Shown: in pieces, positions 39,311 to 54,289 of the stretch
Position numbering within the stretch: position 1 is the stretch's first letter
Layout: each line of letters starts with the position of its first letter
DNA from: Sanguinoderma infundibulare
Lineage: Eukaryota > Basidiomycota > Agaricomycetes > Polyporales > Polyporaceae
DNA: 64,000 bases
Assembly: GCA_032821775.1 (NCBI GenBank)
Contig: JAVLRN010000018.1
Span: forward strand, 248,001 to 312,000
Direction: 5' to 3'
Made by a program: the position numbers and the translations under genes
Notes under the pieces: generated by a model
Database searches by the model: none
What the model saw: the letters and a program-made list of their open reading frames with translations, nothing else
What the model was told of the DNA's origin: nothing

Positions 39311-40640
39311 GTTCAACTGATCATCGAAATCGAATTCTATCACGTCGATAGCGGGTGGCGATGGCACTTTGGATCAGGAAACCAGAAGACGGGTCGTGCT
39401 GGACGGCCGTGACTGCGACTTAGTGCGCTTCTTCGGCGAGAGTGTCGCATATTGTCAAGTGTATATGCGAACGGCCACCGTGAGCGTGGCAGATGGTGGA
39501 GCGGTTGTGGTGGTCAAGAGCAAGCCGAGGGAATGACGCATGATTCACGATGGGGCTGCCTAGAATGGCAGGTGTGGGCGTCTCCAGCGTGGTGGCGCGG
39601 TGCGTCTTGAGTCCGCCTGCTCGCACTTGATGGTGACTTTAACCTTCATTGCCGACGTATCAGAACACGAAACCATTCGGGGAAGCTGCGGAACTTCGAG
39701 AACTTCCATTGACCAGTTCTCCTCTGCAACAGAACCACCCAACCTCGACAGGTGAGCCACTCGCCCAGTGGTGTACATTGTACTGACATCCTGCCGATCC
39801 ACGAAACACAGAGTACTCTGAAAATTCCAGCCGAAAATCATCCCATTTGTTGCAGTTCGAGCTCAGGAACATGCCGAAAATTTTATCAGTCACAAATCCA
39901 ATTTTGTTGTCAGGGTCCATAGCGAAGATGGCCTCCGCGTCCGCGCTGCCGGTGCATTTCACATATCACTATAATATCTCTCGCGTAACTGACTTGGGTA
40001 TTAGTTGGCAGATGTCAGAGTAAACAATTTACGCTGTCCATCCGTCCTGTCACTCGCCCACCCGCCCATTCTACCCCTTCCCATCTCCACCCCCATTACC
40101 AGCAGTACCTCAAAGACGTCCCCAACACCGTCCATTCCACCATCCAACTCCTCCAGATCCCATCCGCATGCGCTCATGTCTCCCGCACCTCCCCTCACAT
40201 ACACTCAGCTCCTCTCAGCACTTCCCCTCCATCCCCTGCCCCCACCGCCGAGTGCAACACCTAGTCGCGTGCGTCCCCATGCCAGCAGCATAGATGCGGA
40301 CTGCAACAGCCCTCTCTCCTGCCCAGGCGCACCGCCGCCTGCCCAGCGGCCCCGCAGCGACCATGAGGATGACCGTAGCCGCGCCTGGCTGTACAGTCTT
40401 TTGGTACATTTTCATTCACCCACAACTCCGCTATGCTATTAATTATCGCTGACCATCAAACTCTCCTCATCCAGCGTACCTTTCAAACAGCCATGCCCAC
40501 AACCACTCACCTCAGCTCCCAGTCCACGCTACCGCCGCCGCCACCGCTCTCCACCCCCATTACCAGCAGTGCCTGCCCCGCTACGCATCCTCCTCACATT
40601 CTTGTTGTCCACTCGAAGCCGCACGTTCCTCATCGACACG

Positions 40641-40755
40641 ACCAGCCTTGCGAACCTCGAGGACATCCTGGGCTCACTCACAGCTCGGTGCGAAGCTGAC
40701 CGAGGATGAGATCAAGCTTGTGGAGGAGGCGTATCCGCCGTTGGCCATCCGGTGA
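40641..40755 (+). pseudogene. Aldo/keto reductase C-terminal fragment, second version (unit 4)
   Basis: Same as the unit 3 piece (LTEDEIKLVEEAYPP, stop). Confidence 0.62.
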
Positions 40756-40808
40756 GTCGATTGCAAGTTGATTGCAGCCCAAGCGCTTGGACTGATTTGT
40801 TCTCGGCA

Positions 40809-41055
40809 GTTTGCGGGCACTGCTTTGGACGTTCGACACATCTCTCTCTTCTCTCCGCTCCCATCTCCTGCAACCCGCCAGCATGCTGAGACCGTCTACG
40901 CCGACAAGCAGGACCAGAACGAGCGCATGATGCAAGAGCTCACCACCCTCCATGCTTCGCTTACAGTCCCGCGTAGTACTTTCCCTCAGACGACTCTATT
41001 CGGATTCGGTGTAGTGTCGATTGGGGGTGATCCCGGCGAGTATATGCGCAGGTGA
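40809..41055 (+). other. Unidentified helical coding remnant, second version (unit 4)
   Basis: Same as in unit 3. Confidence 0.35.
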
Positions 41056-41438
41056 GCCATGCCTATATGTAAACTATAGGGCACGTTAATTTATTTTCGT
41101 CCCACCCATTTTCCCTTAGTCCTCTTCGAGCCCTCCTCCGAGTCGTTATCGGACGCTGCTGTCGAGCTCCCCTGGGCTGTGCCTTTTAAAGTCTCCCGGC
41201 CCGGTCGCGCGGATGAGCGTGATCTTCCGCAGAACGTCTCGGAGTTGTCCGCGTCGTACCGTTGGACATGGCTCTGCAGCTGTCGAGCAGTCGAGCAGCG
41301 AGCAGCGAGCAGCGATTGCGAGCTCGCTCGAGGCTCTCAGGCCTCTGGCTCCCGGATGCCCGGGCCCGCACTCCGTCCCGGCCTTCCGTCGGCCTTTCTG
41401 GCACACACTGCTCCCAGACCACTTCCCCCGCGCATTGT

Positions 41439-41758
41439 TCGAAGATTGCTCTCCGACTCTCCGGCTCGGTCACGGTCGCTGGAGGGTTGATCAGGAAGAA
41501 GAAGGCTTCCGTGGCAACGGTGGCCGACTATTCAAGGTTCGAGCGATTGTTGCCATGTATGATGGTTCGTGCGCATACTGTCATCCGACTCAACTTGATT
41601 CTGACCATTATTCTTGCAAATAGTCGCGCTGTAAGCGGACGAATCCGCAAGGCCGGCTACGACGACATTGGTCTGTGCAAGTCCGGCGAATTTGCATCCG
41701 TCGCTCGCTCGCAGTGTCAGGCCCCCACGGGGTATCCTCATGTACGATCCCAGGCGCA
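41439..41758. pseudogene. CDC48: Cdc48-like fragments, second version (unit 4)
   Basis: Same as in unit 3, with pieces on opposite strands. Confidence 0.58.
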
Positions 41759-41785
41759 AAATGGCAATCCAAGCAGACGACTCAC

Positions 41786-42319
41786 ATTCATCGCGTCCAG
41801 GTTCTGCTTCAAGCTCGCGCACTCGCTCATCTGCTCGTCAAACACGCCCAACTGGCTCTTTACCAGCCCGATTTCGAGCGTCACGGGGTCCAAGCCCCGC
41901 TGCTCCCATTGCATCCTGCAGCCTCCGCCTGGATGCCTCCCCGCCGTCGCTCGGCGCGGCGGTGACCGTAATGCGTGCCATACGGTTACCATTACCATTG
42001 CCGTTCGCAGCCGCATTCGAGTCCCCGCTGTCGCGTGCCCCCTTTCGTCCAAGGCCGGAAGAGCCCATGAACGTCGCATGCGACGTCCGCTCCACCGGCG
42101 ACTGCTAGGGCGTGCCGTCGCTCTCCCGGGCCGGCGCCATGCTCCGTTGCAATACATCCACGCGCAGGTCGTTCGGCGGCCTCTGCCGGTGCTGTTGTTG
42201 AAGCTGCTTTGGGGGGAGCAAAGGTGGCAGGTCATGGTCCTCGCTCGACCGACTCCCGTCCCGCTCTCGATCCCGAGCGGTACATGGACAAAATACGACG
42301 GCGACGGCGGCACCGAGCT
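41786..42319 (-). pseudogene. Degenerate remnant of the disordered-protein gene (unit 4)
   Basis: Same as in unit 3. Confidence 0.45.
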
Positions 42320-42403
42320 CCCGCTCCCCCTCTTCCGCTCCGGGCTGCTCCTCTCGTCTCACACCCACGTTCGTCCGCCCTGTCACCGCGATCGCCTTTC
42401 CGC

Positions 42404-43304
42404 GTTAACCTTCGGCTCCTCACCCTCTTCGACCCAGATGACTTGGCATCAGGAACGACAGTGCGACGCTCAAAGAGGCTAACAGTCACCTCGACCTCAG
42501 GCCCCGCACCGACAAGTTCGAATTCCTCCCAACAACCTCCCTCGCGCTCGAAGGCCCCGGAATCTTGTGACGGAGACACAGACTCGGCTGCGCCACCAGC
42601 CCCTCGGAAGGTAGCTAGGGCCGAGGTGCTTGTGAACGCAGGAGACGACGACGATGTCGCTAGCTCGTCCACCTCAGGACTTGCGGCGGAACTCCCTAAA
42701 CCCAAACGGTCCGCCTCTCCTCGCAAACCGAAGGCCATGCCAACCGCGCTCGAGACGCCGCACCCTGCGCCTGCACGCTGGCGCGAGACGTACGACACCA
42801 TCAAGCGAGACTGAGCCGAAGGTATCGCTCTCGCGCTGCTTCTCGCGGACGTTCCGTTGCTGACAGGCGAAATTGTTGGCAGAACCAAGGGTTCGCGACG
42901 CTCGTCTCGCTCATGCTGTCTTCACAGACGAACGACGAGGTGATGGCGGCAGCCGCAGCGGCGAGCAGCTTGCGTTTCCGGGCTGTACAGGGCGTAAGTA
43001 TGCGTCGAAAATGGAGAATAGGGTGGGATACGGCCGTGGGGAAGCCCGCGACGCGGTTGGGGGGACGTTGTCTATCGATGGAATCCTCGGCACGGGCGAG
43101 AGCTGTATTGCCGATGCCATATGCAAGGTCGGCTTCTGGAGGCGCAAGACTCAGTAAGCGGCGTTGTGTGGCGTGGAAATGGTTTTGCTGACGGCAGGCG
43201 GCGCAGAAACTCCACGATGAGTTCGAAGGCGACGTTCTCGACCGGCCAAAGGTTGGATGTCCGATTATGATGGACGGCGAGGCTGGGGTAAGTGTCGTTT
43301 GCGG
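42404..43304 (+). pseudogene. NTH1: Endonuclease III (NTH1) fragment (unit 4)
   Basis: Same as in unit 3. Lacks the catalytic and iron-sulfur half. Confidence 0.7.
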
Positions 43305-43476
43305 ATCGGGATCGACGGGAGACTCACTTGTGTACAGTAGAGTAGTTGATACCGATGGACTTGAAGAGCTGAGGAGCTCGACGAGTTCAATCCTTGCTTG
43401 TATACATTTACTTGCTTGTAGTCGTAGTCCTAGAAACTCGCCGTGGGGTTAGTAGAGTAATAGTGAGCTTCCCTGT

Positions 43477-43722
43477 ACGTAGTTCGCCTTCCGGTGTACC
43501 TGGTCAGCTTCCCGTGTACGTAGTTGGCCGTACCTGTCCCTAGTGAGCTCCCCGTATACCTAGTGCGCCTTACCTGTACCTAGTTCGCTATACCTGTACC
43601 TAGTTCGTCGTCCGGTGTACCCAGCTAGACTTACCTTGTACCTAGTTCGCCATACCTGTACGTAGTTTGCCTTACCCTGTACCTAGCTCACCATACCTGT
43701 ACCTAGTTCGTCGTCCAGTGCA
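43477..43722 (+). repeat. Minisatellite, about 12 repeats (unit 4)
   Basis: Same repeat string as unit 3. Confidence 0.85.
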
Positions 43723-44246
43723 GTGACAGAGTCAAGGGCTTGTCCCGGTCAGTTTCTGTGTGCCAAGCGAAGCGAGATCGCGATCTGCGCGGGACGCGAC
43801 ATGTCACCGCACGCGCGTGTGTGACAGGCCCCGATCTCGCCCCACGCAAAGCTCAGACTCGGACGTCGACCATCGCACGACCAGCCCACCGCCACACTCG
43901 CCGTCTCGACCACTGCTGGGAGCGCATTCGAACGTCGGGACTGGTGACACTTTTCCCACGTTCCGATGCTCGAAGCCTACAGCCAGCTCGCTTCCAATTC
44001 CTTCTCGCTTTCGTCTGCCCATCGTTGGCGAGGCTGCACGCAACGACGAACTCACTACTCCCAGCCAAGCTGTCAGCCGTCATACTCTTCTCGACCTGCA
44101 CCTTCAATAATGCAGCCTACTCACAGTCGTCTCGTGGCCTGAAGACTGACCACGCTGTAATAGAGACACGGTGAGCATATATCTTGATTTTTGGGAACTA
44201 CGTTTGTCAACTCGTTTTGCTTCTTAAGCCTCAGAGAACCTTCGTC

Positions 44247-47200
44247 ATGGTCGCACAATCAGACAAACGTCTCATTTGGCATCCTCGCGGACAGAACAAG
44301 TTCATTGTCGGCGGCAGCACCCAGATCACCCTCTACGAATGGATTCCACAGTCCTCGGAGATCAAGCAAGTTGCGTCGCAGCTGGAGTTGAACCAGATGA
44401 AGGTGAGCATACAGTCAATCATCCGTTTGTGCAGCCCCTTCGAGTCGTAGACCTCAATGGCTCCTTTTTCTTCCACGCCTGCAGTGTTTCGCCTGGTCGT
44501 CCGATCCTGTCTTAGACGACCTTATAGCGGTTGGATTCAGCAACGGCCGAGTTGACCTCCTGCGCTTCGACGCCGCGAAGCATGCGCATAACAGTGCGAC
44601 TGTTTCTCTTCCTGCTCGTAACACGCGTGCGTGCAACACCCTTGGTTTCTCTCCCGCGAACCCCAGTTTTCTTGCTGTCGGTCTTGACAAGGTCCGCAAC
44701 GACCCTAGCCTCGTAATCTGGGATATTCACTCTGCATTACCCACGCTGTCGTTCAACGCATCACCTGATGCCGACAGCGATAGCGAGAGCCAGACGGTCC
44801 CTTCACGAGCCGACGGTGGTGTTCGTCCTAGCGCTGATCCTCGCCCAATGCAACACTACGCGTCAGCGGAGGTCGTTTCTACCCTTTCGTGGCTTCCAAA
44901 GAACCCCCAGTTACTGCTGGCCGGGATATCCCATCGGTGGCTCCAGCTGTTCGACACCCGCACGACCGCGTCCCCTGCGAAGGCGGCGAGCAAAGTTCAC
45001 GGCATCGCCACGGATACGTTCGACGCCCACCGTGTGGCGTGCTACAGCGAGGGCATTGTCTCGATATGGGATATTCGGCGCTTCAGCCAGCCTGTCCTGA
45101 CGTTCACGTCCAAGGATGCTTCTGCGGACGGCACGGATGGCGCGGTGGTCGCGCAGTCTAGTTCGCGAGGGAAGGGCGCGCCTACAACATCCACGGCTGT
45201 TGTGCCTCTAGCGCACGTAGAGTTCTCGTCGACGCGCAGAGGCACGCTCGCAACACTCGAGCGGGACGCCAGCCATGTTCGCTTCTGGGACATCCATCAA
45301 GCACAGTTCGTCGAGCCCGTTCCGGAAAGTAGCCGCTCGCGCGATTCGTCTCATTCAGGCGGGAAGGCGGTCAAGACTTCATGGGTCAAGCCATGGGCTG
45401 GTGCAGGTTCTTCAGCGAATCGGCCGTCGTCGCCTCCTGCGGCAGTGGGAGAGCCCTCTCCGTACCACCTTGTCCTTGCGGATACGCGCAGAAGTAAGTA
45501 CCGCAACACCTGTATGTCTCACAGCCCACTAACGGCCCGCATAGCGAAAAACTTTTCCCGCCCATTCACCTCATTTGCCCTTGTCCCGAGTTTGAAACCT
45601 CATTCTCTCACGTCCGACGTTATGCTCGTGAACAAGGACGGGGACCTCGAGTTGTACGCCGTGCACGACACACCAGTTCACTCTCCGTGGAGCTCCCGAG
45701 GCGACCTTGCGCTCGGCATCGGACGCTCCTACACCGTCATTCCCGGAATCACGGACCTGACGCCTCCTCGAGAACCCTGGGAGCTTCTCGCTAGCCGTCC
45801 TTCTCGTCCTGGCTCGCGCGCGTACTCTCTCGAACGCCAGACGGATGGGTCTCTAGCGCCGCGGTTCCAGTCAAGAGAGTCGTCGTATTACATCGCACCG
45901 CGGCCTGGCTCCCCCGCAACGTTCGGAAGAGGCGACGAGGATGGCTTCCCTGCGTTGGGCCCGGCGCACACGAGCGACATGGGAGGACCGTCCCCTGGCA
46001 GGAGGGGCCTCCGCGAGCCTATCCCGGAGAACATGATGATCGTAAGGGAGCTTCCATTCAAGCACACTGCTGTCGTCAGAGGGCAGATCCCGAAGCGTTC
46101 GCGGCGCGGTGGGGACAATGATGGGGACCGCGGACGGAGTGCCCCTCCAACCACGCCGAAGACCATTACGTTGGCGTTGGACGAAGGGGAGGAGAGAGGG
46201 AAGCATGTAAAGAAATCGCCGGCGGTGAAGGCTCTACAGCAGGTCGTCGAGTCCGACATCTCAATGTTAATTCGGAGGCGCGCCACAATGGCGTATGGCT
46301 TAACGGATGTAAGGAGCATCGTACTCGATATTTCATCCATACAACTGACATCAATGTGACTCTTCTGCAGCCCATGTACAACTCCGTCATCGCACACACG
46401 ACGACCCCAGACGACCCCACGGTGTCCGAGCTTTGGCTATGGGTACACCGTTAGTCAACGTCTACCTAACGCGTTTTGTTTGCCTCCTGACTTTTCGTTC
46501 AGACTCGCAGCGCCTTATCTTCTCACCCTCTCCCATCGTCGAGGGCTACAACTTCGCGTACCAAGGCCTGACCGGCATTTGGGAAGGATTCCGGCCCATC
46601 CGGCCCTCTCCGCCCTCCGGGCAGCCCACTCCCCGCATTCCCGTTCGCAGCGCGCTGTTTGACGCGGCGCCTAGCGCCTCGCCGCTCCTTACGCCCCTCA
46701 ATCTCGAGGTTCCGCCCCGTCCGAGCTCGAAGCACACCAGCCGCAGACGGACTCAAACTCAGACGGCTGCGCCGTCTTTGCCAGAGGAGTTTGTGAGCGC
46801 GATCGATGAACTGAATGCGAGGAATGGGAATTCGGAGGTGTGGAAGCCGTCTGTGTCGACTGCGCGACTGTCGCAGAGGCGATTTGCGTTGGAGCTTTGT
46901 GGGTGGAGCTTGGGGCAGGAAGATCTTGCCCGCGCGATTCGAAGGTGGGAGAGGGAGGGAAAGCATTCGCAAGCAGCGTGCTGGCTCGTCTTCACCGACC
47001 AGAACAAGCAGGCCATCGACATGCTGATGCGAAGTAAAGGTGACGATCCGATCGCCTGAGTGTGAGCGTGGACAGCCTGTACTTAACGCTACGTTATCAG
47101 ACGAGTCCCTCCACGTGATGTCAGGCATGGTCGCTGCGTTGACGTCCAATACATCCCGCAACCCGGATTTAGTGCAGCATTGCGAGCGCCTGGTCGTGCG

Positions 47201-48134
47201 GCTCCAAGACCCATACCTCCGCGCGGTCTTGACACACCTCACGGTCCGCGATTGGGCCGAGGTCCTCCAAGAGGATTCGCTGCCTCTCCGCGAACGTCTC
47301 GCCATTGCGTTCCAGTTCCTCGAGGACAAGAACGTCTCGTCCTATCTGAGGCGGATCGCGGAACGCGCGATCCACGACGGCGACATCCACGGGCTCTTCG
47401 TCACCGGGCTCACAACGGCGGCGGGCATGGACCTGCTGCAGGCGTACATCGACACCTCGGGCGACGTACAGACCGCTGCGCTCGTGGCGGCGCTGTCGCC
47501 TGCGCTGGCGCGGGAGCCGCGCGCGGGACGGTGGATGAACACGTACCGGGACATGCTCGACGGCTGGAGGCTGTTCCACCATCGGTGCCACCTTGACATC
47601 GAGCGCGGGAAGGTCGTGAAGGACGCGGTGGAGTACGGGGAGATGCAGTCGGCGATTGACTGGGCGCCGAAGCAGGTGCTGCTTCGGTGCAACTATTGCG
47701 GCAAACCGATCGAGGCGCCGTTCTCTTCGGAAGGCAACCCACGGGTGAGTTGAGGTGTCGTTGGCTGGCCCGATGTGCTGACGTGATTCGTGCAGCCGAC
47801 GTTGTGTCCGCATTGCAGCAAGCCGCTGCCGCGCTGCTCCGTGTGCCTTATGACGCTGAACCTCGCGCCGGAAAGTGGTCGTGGAGCGAACGCGTTGTCC
47901 GCCATCCCGTGTGGTGCGTTCTCACTCTCTTCTGTGTGAATGCATGTTCCGCCTTCTCATGGTGGTTCTACAGATACTCTGAACGAGGCACTGGTCTTCT
48001 GTCAGACGTGTCGGCACGGGGGGCACGCATCGCATATCCTGGAGTGGTTCTATGGCGAAGGGGGAGCCGCGTCTCGTGCACACGGTACATGTCCGATCGC
48101 GGGATGCGAATGTCGGTGTGGTGATGAGTTATGA
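44247..48134 (+). CDS. SEA4: Mio/Sea4, copy 4
   Basis: Exons at copy 1 positions plus 38009 (44247-44402, 44485-45493, 45545-46308, 46371-46449, 46503-47039, 47101-47744, 47796-47913, 47974-48134), 1155 residues. The only residue difference from copy 3 that I saw is Ala for Pro in QSAIDWAPK, the residue also found in copy 1. The intron 5 donor is gtgacg. Confidence 0.92.
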
Positions 48135-48573
48135 TCTCTTGAGGCTTTTGCACGGTTGCTCGCCGTCAGTGTATATACACATCTCTCTCTTAATCGCCAG
48201 TTGGCAAACACGATGACAATGCTCGTTAGACGGACAATAGGTCAAAGTTGAGAAGAATGTATCAAATGTTCGTATTCCATCGTGTCTAGAGGGGGACGAT
48301 TGAACATCGCGGACTGGAACTGGCTTCCGTCGGCCCGATTCTCGAGGGTAGGAGGCCCCAAGTACACCCGAATCGATTGCCCTCCTCATTCCATCATTTG
48401 AGGGCGGGCTCTCGGATATCGCGACGGTCTCATGGAGAACAATGGGTACCGTCCGGCCACGTTCTTCGTACGTGCTTCTTGGGGACTGCGGACGGAGATT
48501 GGTATGTGCCCATACAGATGAAATAACCGGCTATCAGCAAGACGATTGTCAAAGTATACCACATCAGGAACTC

Positions 48574-49534
<961 letters not shown>

Positions 49535-49586
49535 CACCACATCTGTGATTAGAGCATTGCGGAGCTGGTTTCACAACCGCGTCTCA

Positions 49587-50159
49587 GTCAGCCAGACTCG
49601 GGCAAGGGCCGAACCATGGGAGAGAGTACATGCACACCTTGTAAGATGTCTCGTAAAACACATGGATGATCCCACGGAGATAGGCGACTGAGAAGACCGG
49701 TGTGAGCATCTTGCGCTGCTTCCTGTGCTGTTCCCCTTCTGTGACAAACAGACCCGGGCCGAGGAGCGTGGTGCTGGTCATGACATTGACGTTAGCGCTG
49801 CTGCTGCTCGACATGCCTATCAATGCTGACATACCTCGCTGGAGCATTGCTGACGACCGCTTCACGGTGGACGTCGGCGCGTCCTCCGGAGGCATGTGGG
49901 TGATTCCTGCAGCATGAAAGTCATAACCATCTGTTAGTACAAACACGAATAGCACAGAATAATATTTTGGAATAGACGTACAATACAACGGGTCGCCCAG
50001 GGCTTCACAGATGGTTGTTGCGGGTATCGCGCATCGGGGATGGAGAGAAAGGGAGGAATGGACAACTCGGAAAGGAGTGTGGAGACGATGGCGGGTGGCC
50101 TGGCAAGTCCCTCTTGCGCGGCCTGCTTTTATGTTAGCTCTGGCACCATAATCTCGCCT
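49587..50159 (-). pseudogene. Cytochrome P450 N-terminal fragment, copy in unit 5
   Basis: Same translation as in units 3 and 4. Confidence 0.72.
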
Positions 50160-50162
50160 CAC

Positions 50163-51407
50163 CTGCGGCTAACCCTTCCGACACAACCCGGTTTCCAAGA
50201 GCGACTTTCGCGCGAGCACCGTCTCCCACAAAGACGTATATGCACCGCATATCTCCACTAAACAGGGCAATATCTCCATGGCTGTTCTGCTTGTGCGTTC
50301 CGATCGCACCCAATTTCGCTTGCATGGCAGCCCTGCAGTTATTTCCCAGAATGTGAAACCCGCAGCCGAGTGCGAAATCAACCTCGCGGCGCCCTACCAG
50401 TACCGTGAACGAAAGTGTGCACGGCTTTGTCAATGGCCCGCCGTCCATTGTGACGAGTCCAAGGCCGAGAGTGCCAACCGCGTCCAACAACATGGTATCA
50501 CATATGCCGAAGCAGAAGTAGCCAAGACGCAAGACAAAGACCGGGCCACGGTGACGCACCTGATCAAGTCGCACAGTGAGGTGGGAGTGCAGACTGATCC
50601 TCGTTGAACCACCGCAAGTTCGCCTCCCGAGCCTTGACGTCCTGCCGCCGCCGTCTGAGTGAGAACATGTCGAAGATCAAGAGCAGACACGCACAACCAC
50701 AGCTATTGGGGATGTTCCTGTCCATCCTCCGCCACCATGTAGGTGTGAGCACCACGAATATGCGTGCCTCCATTGCGGCCTCCGTGCCGAAGCTTGAGAA
50801 CACATGCGTGCGCATGCGCCCACACATTCTGCTGAAGACAGCGAGGTGCTGTCACCACTTCCAGCGGGGCTGACCCCGACTGTGTTGTTTCCGGCACATT
50901 CGGTGTTGTCGTCACCTGCTCGATCTGCCTCTTCAGCTTCGTCCCCCACACCAGTACCGTTCGTGATCCAGTCGTCAGCATCTGCAATCCCGAGTTCAGT
51001 CTTGACCCGCTCGTCGCGGTTAGGGAAGGCCGCACCCCACCCGTGCGCCAGAGTCGAACATCTATTCATAGCTCAGAATCAGCACATGGCTATCGTGCGG
51101 TGTGGGGAGTGCATCTAGATCTCATATACAACGTAAGCATAGACGGTACTCATCAGACACAATTTCGCTTACCGCGGCAGAACTCCAGAGAACTTGGCAG
51201 GCGGAATTTGAGTTAAGCTACGCGGGTGTGCACTGTTGATCGCGCTTGTACCTGCTTGACAACGCCCTGGGGTGATCTACGATCAAGGAGTGAGCACTCG
51301 ATGTACCGAGATCCAATCGTTTGGCTGGACGCCATGGATCAGGCATTTTATTCGATGACTATGATGACATTACGAACATTATGATGGCTAGACTCCCATG
51401 GAAGTAC
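50163..51407. other. Unassigned stretch of S segment (unit 5)
   Basis: Same as 25155-26399. No gene recognised. Confidence 0.4.
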
Positions 51408-51814
51408 TCACCCGAGGAGCGGACGCGCACCTCGTAATTCCGATCGCGGCGTTGCAGCACCATGTGCGTGATGAGGTGCACGATTGTCTTCGTCCACCCC
51501 TTGCCTCCGCCAACGAGCAGCGGCAGACCCCATAGGCGACATCGGGGCATGCATCTTGAAGTCGAGCAAGGCCCCGGTCTCTTTGGACTGCTGTTTCTGC
51601 AGCTTGCGCGTACGATGCACCTCAGCGCGCATGTCCATGAGGGAGTGAAGCTCACGCTTGCAAAGGCGCTTCTCGGCAGCATCAAGTATGACTGTGTCCG
51701 TGTCCCTCGCGTCCAGGTCGGAGTGCACTGGAGGCAGCAGTGAGTTCGCGACCGCGGTGATCCGCTCACTCAGTTTGGCCTCGGCCATGCGTGCCATACG
51801 TTCCTCGGCCAGAG
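51408..51814 (-). pseudogene. Truncated end of gene A (unit 5)
   Basis: Same as in unit 3, joined to B at 51814/51815. Confidence 0.45.
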
Positions 51815-53144
51815 GTTCAACTGATCATCGAAATCGAATTCTATCACGTCGATAGCGGGTGGCGATGGCACTTTGGATCAGGAAACCAGAAGACGGGTCG
51901 TGCTGGACGGCCGTGACTGCGACTTAGTGCGCTTCTTCGGCGAGAGTGTCGCATATTGTCAAGTGTATATGCGAACGGCCACCGTGAGCGTGGCAGATGG
52001 TGGAGCGGTTGTGGTGGTCAAGAGCAAGCCGAGGGAATGACGCATGATTCACGATGGGGCTGCCTAGAATGGCAGGTGTGGGCGTCTCCAGCGTGGTGGC
52101 GCGGTGCGTCTTGAGTCCGCCTGCTCGCACTTGATGGTGACTTTAACCTTCATTGCCGACGTATCAGAACACGAAACCATTCGGGGAAGCTGCGGAACTT
52201 CGAGAACTTCCATTGACCAGTTCTCCTCTGCAACAGAACCACCCAACCTCGACAGGTGAGCCACTCGCCCAGTGGTGTACATTGTACTGACATCCTGCCG
52301 ATCCACGAAACACAGAGTACTCTGAAAATTCCAGCCGAAAATCATCCCATTTGTTGCAGTTCGAGCTCAGGAACATGCCGAAAATTTTATCAGTCACAAA
52401 TCCAATTTTGTTGTCAGGGTCCATAGCGAAGATGGCCTCCGCGTCCGCGCTGCCGGTGCATTTCACATATCACTATAATATCTCTCGCGTAACTGACTTG
52501 GGTATTAGTGGGCAGATGTCAGAGTAAACAATTTACGCTGTCCATCCGTCCTGTCACTCGCCCACCCGCCCATTCTACCCCTTCCCATCTCCACCCCCAT
52601 TACCAGCAGTACCTCAAAGACGTCCCCAACACCGTCCATTCCACCATCCAACTCCTCCAGATCCCATCCGCATGCGCTCATGTCTCCCGCACCTCCCCTC
52701 ACATACACTCAGCTCCTCTCAGCACTTCCCCTCCATCCCCTGCCCCCACCGCCGAGTGCAACACCTAGTCGCGTGCGTCCCCATGCCAGCAGCATAGATG
52801 CGGACTGCAACAGCCCTCTCTCCTGCCCAGGCGCACCGCCGCCTGCCCAGCGGCCCCGCAGCGACCATGAGGATGACCGTAGCCGCGCCTGGCTGTACAG
52901 TCTTTTGGTACATTTTCATTCACCCACAACTCCGCTATGCTATTAATTATCGCTGACCATCAAACTCTCCTCATCCAGCGTACCTTTCAAACAGCCATGC
53001 CCACAACCACTCACCTCAGCTCCCAGTCCACGCTACCGCCGCCGCCACCGCTCTCCACCCCCATTACCAGCAGTGCCTGCCCCGCTACGCATCCTCCTCA
53101 CATTCTTGTTGTCCACTCGAAGCCGCACGTTCCTCATCGACACG

Positions 53145-53259
53145 ACCAGCCTTGCGAACCTCGAGGACATCCTGGGCTCACTCACAGCTCGGTGCGAAGC
53201 TGACCGAGGATGAGATCAAGCTTGTGGAGGAGGCGTATCCGCCGTTGGCCATCCGGTGA
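53145..53259 (+). pseudogene. Aldo/keto reductase C-terminal fragment, second version (unit 5)
   Basis: Same as the unit 3 piece. Confidence 0.62.
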
Positions 53260-53312
53260 GTCGATTGCAAGTTGATTGCAGCCCAAGCGCTTGGACTGAT
53301 TTGTTCTCGGCA

Positions 53313-53559
53313 GTTTGCGGGCACTGCTTTGGACGTTCGACACATCTCTCTCTTCTCTCCGCTCCCATCTCCTGCAACCCGCCAGCATGCTGAGACCGTC
53401 TACGCCGACAAGCAGGACCAGAACGAGCGCATGATGCAAGAGCTCACCACCCTCCATGCTTCGCTTACAGTCCCGCGTAGTACTTTCCCTCAGACGACTC
53501 TATTCGGATTCGGTGTAGTGTCGATTGGGGGTGATCCCGGCGAGTATATGCGCAGGTGA
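53313..53559 (+). other. Unidentified helical coding remnant, second version (unit 5)
   Basis: Same as in unit 3. Confidence 0.35.
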
Positions 53560-53942
53560 GCCATGCCTATATGTAAACTATAGGGCACGTTAATTTATTT
53601 TCGTCCCACCCATTTTCCCTTAGTCCTCTTCGAGCCCTCCTCCGAGTCGTTATCGGACGCTGCTGTCGAGCTCCCCTGGGCTGTGCCTTTTAAAGTCTCC
53701 CGGCCCGGTCGCGCGGATGAGCGTGATCTTCCGCAGAACGTCTCGGAGTTGTCCGCGTCGTACCGTTGGACATGGCTCTGCAGCTGTCGAGCAGTCGAGC
53801 AGCGAGCAGCGAGCAGCGATTGCGAGCTCGCTCGAGGCTCTCAGGCCTCTGGCTCCCGGATGCCCGGGCCCGCACTCCGTCCCGGCCTTCCGTCGGCCTT
53901 TCTGGCACACACTGCTCCCAGACCACTTCCCCCGCGCATTGT

Positions 53943-54262
53943 TCGAAGATTGCTCTCCGACTCTCCGGCTCGGTCACGGTCGCTGGAGGGTTGATCAGGA
54001 AGAAGAAGGCTTCCGTGGCAACGGTGGCCGACTATTCAAGGTTCGAGCGATTGTTGCCATGTATGATGGTTCGTGCGCATACTGTCATCCGACTCAACTT
54101 GATTCTGACCATTATTCTTGCAAATAGTCGCGCTGTAAGCGGACGAATCCGCAAGGCCGGCTACGACGACATTGGTCTGTGCAAGTCCGGCGAATTTGCA
54201 TCCGTCGCTCGCTCGCAGTGTCAGGCCCCCACGGGGTATCCTCATGTACGATCCCAGGCGCA
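53943..54262. pseudogene. CDC48: Cdc48-like fragments, second version (unit 5)
   Basis: Same as in unit 3. Confidence 0.58.
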
Positions 54263-54289
54263 AAATGGCAATCCAAGCAGACGACTCAC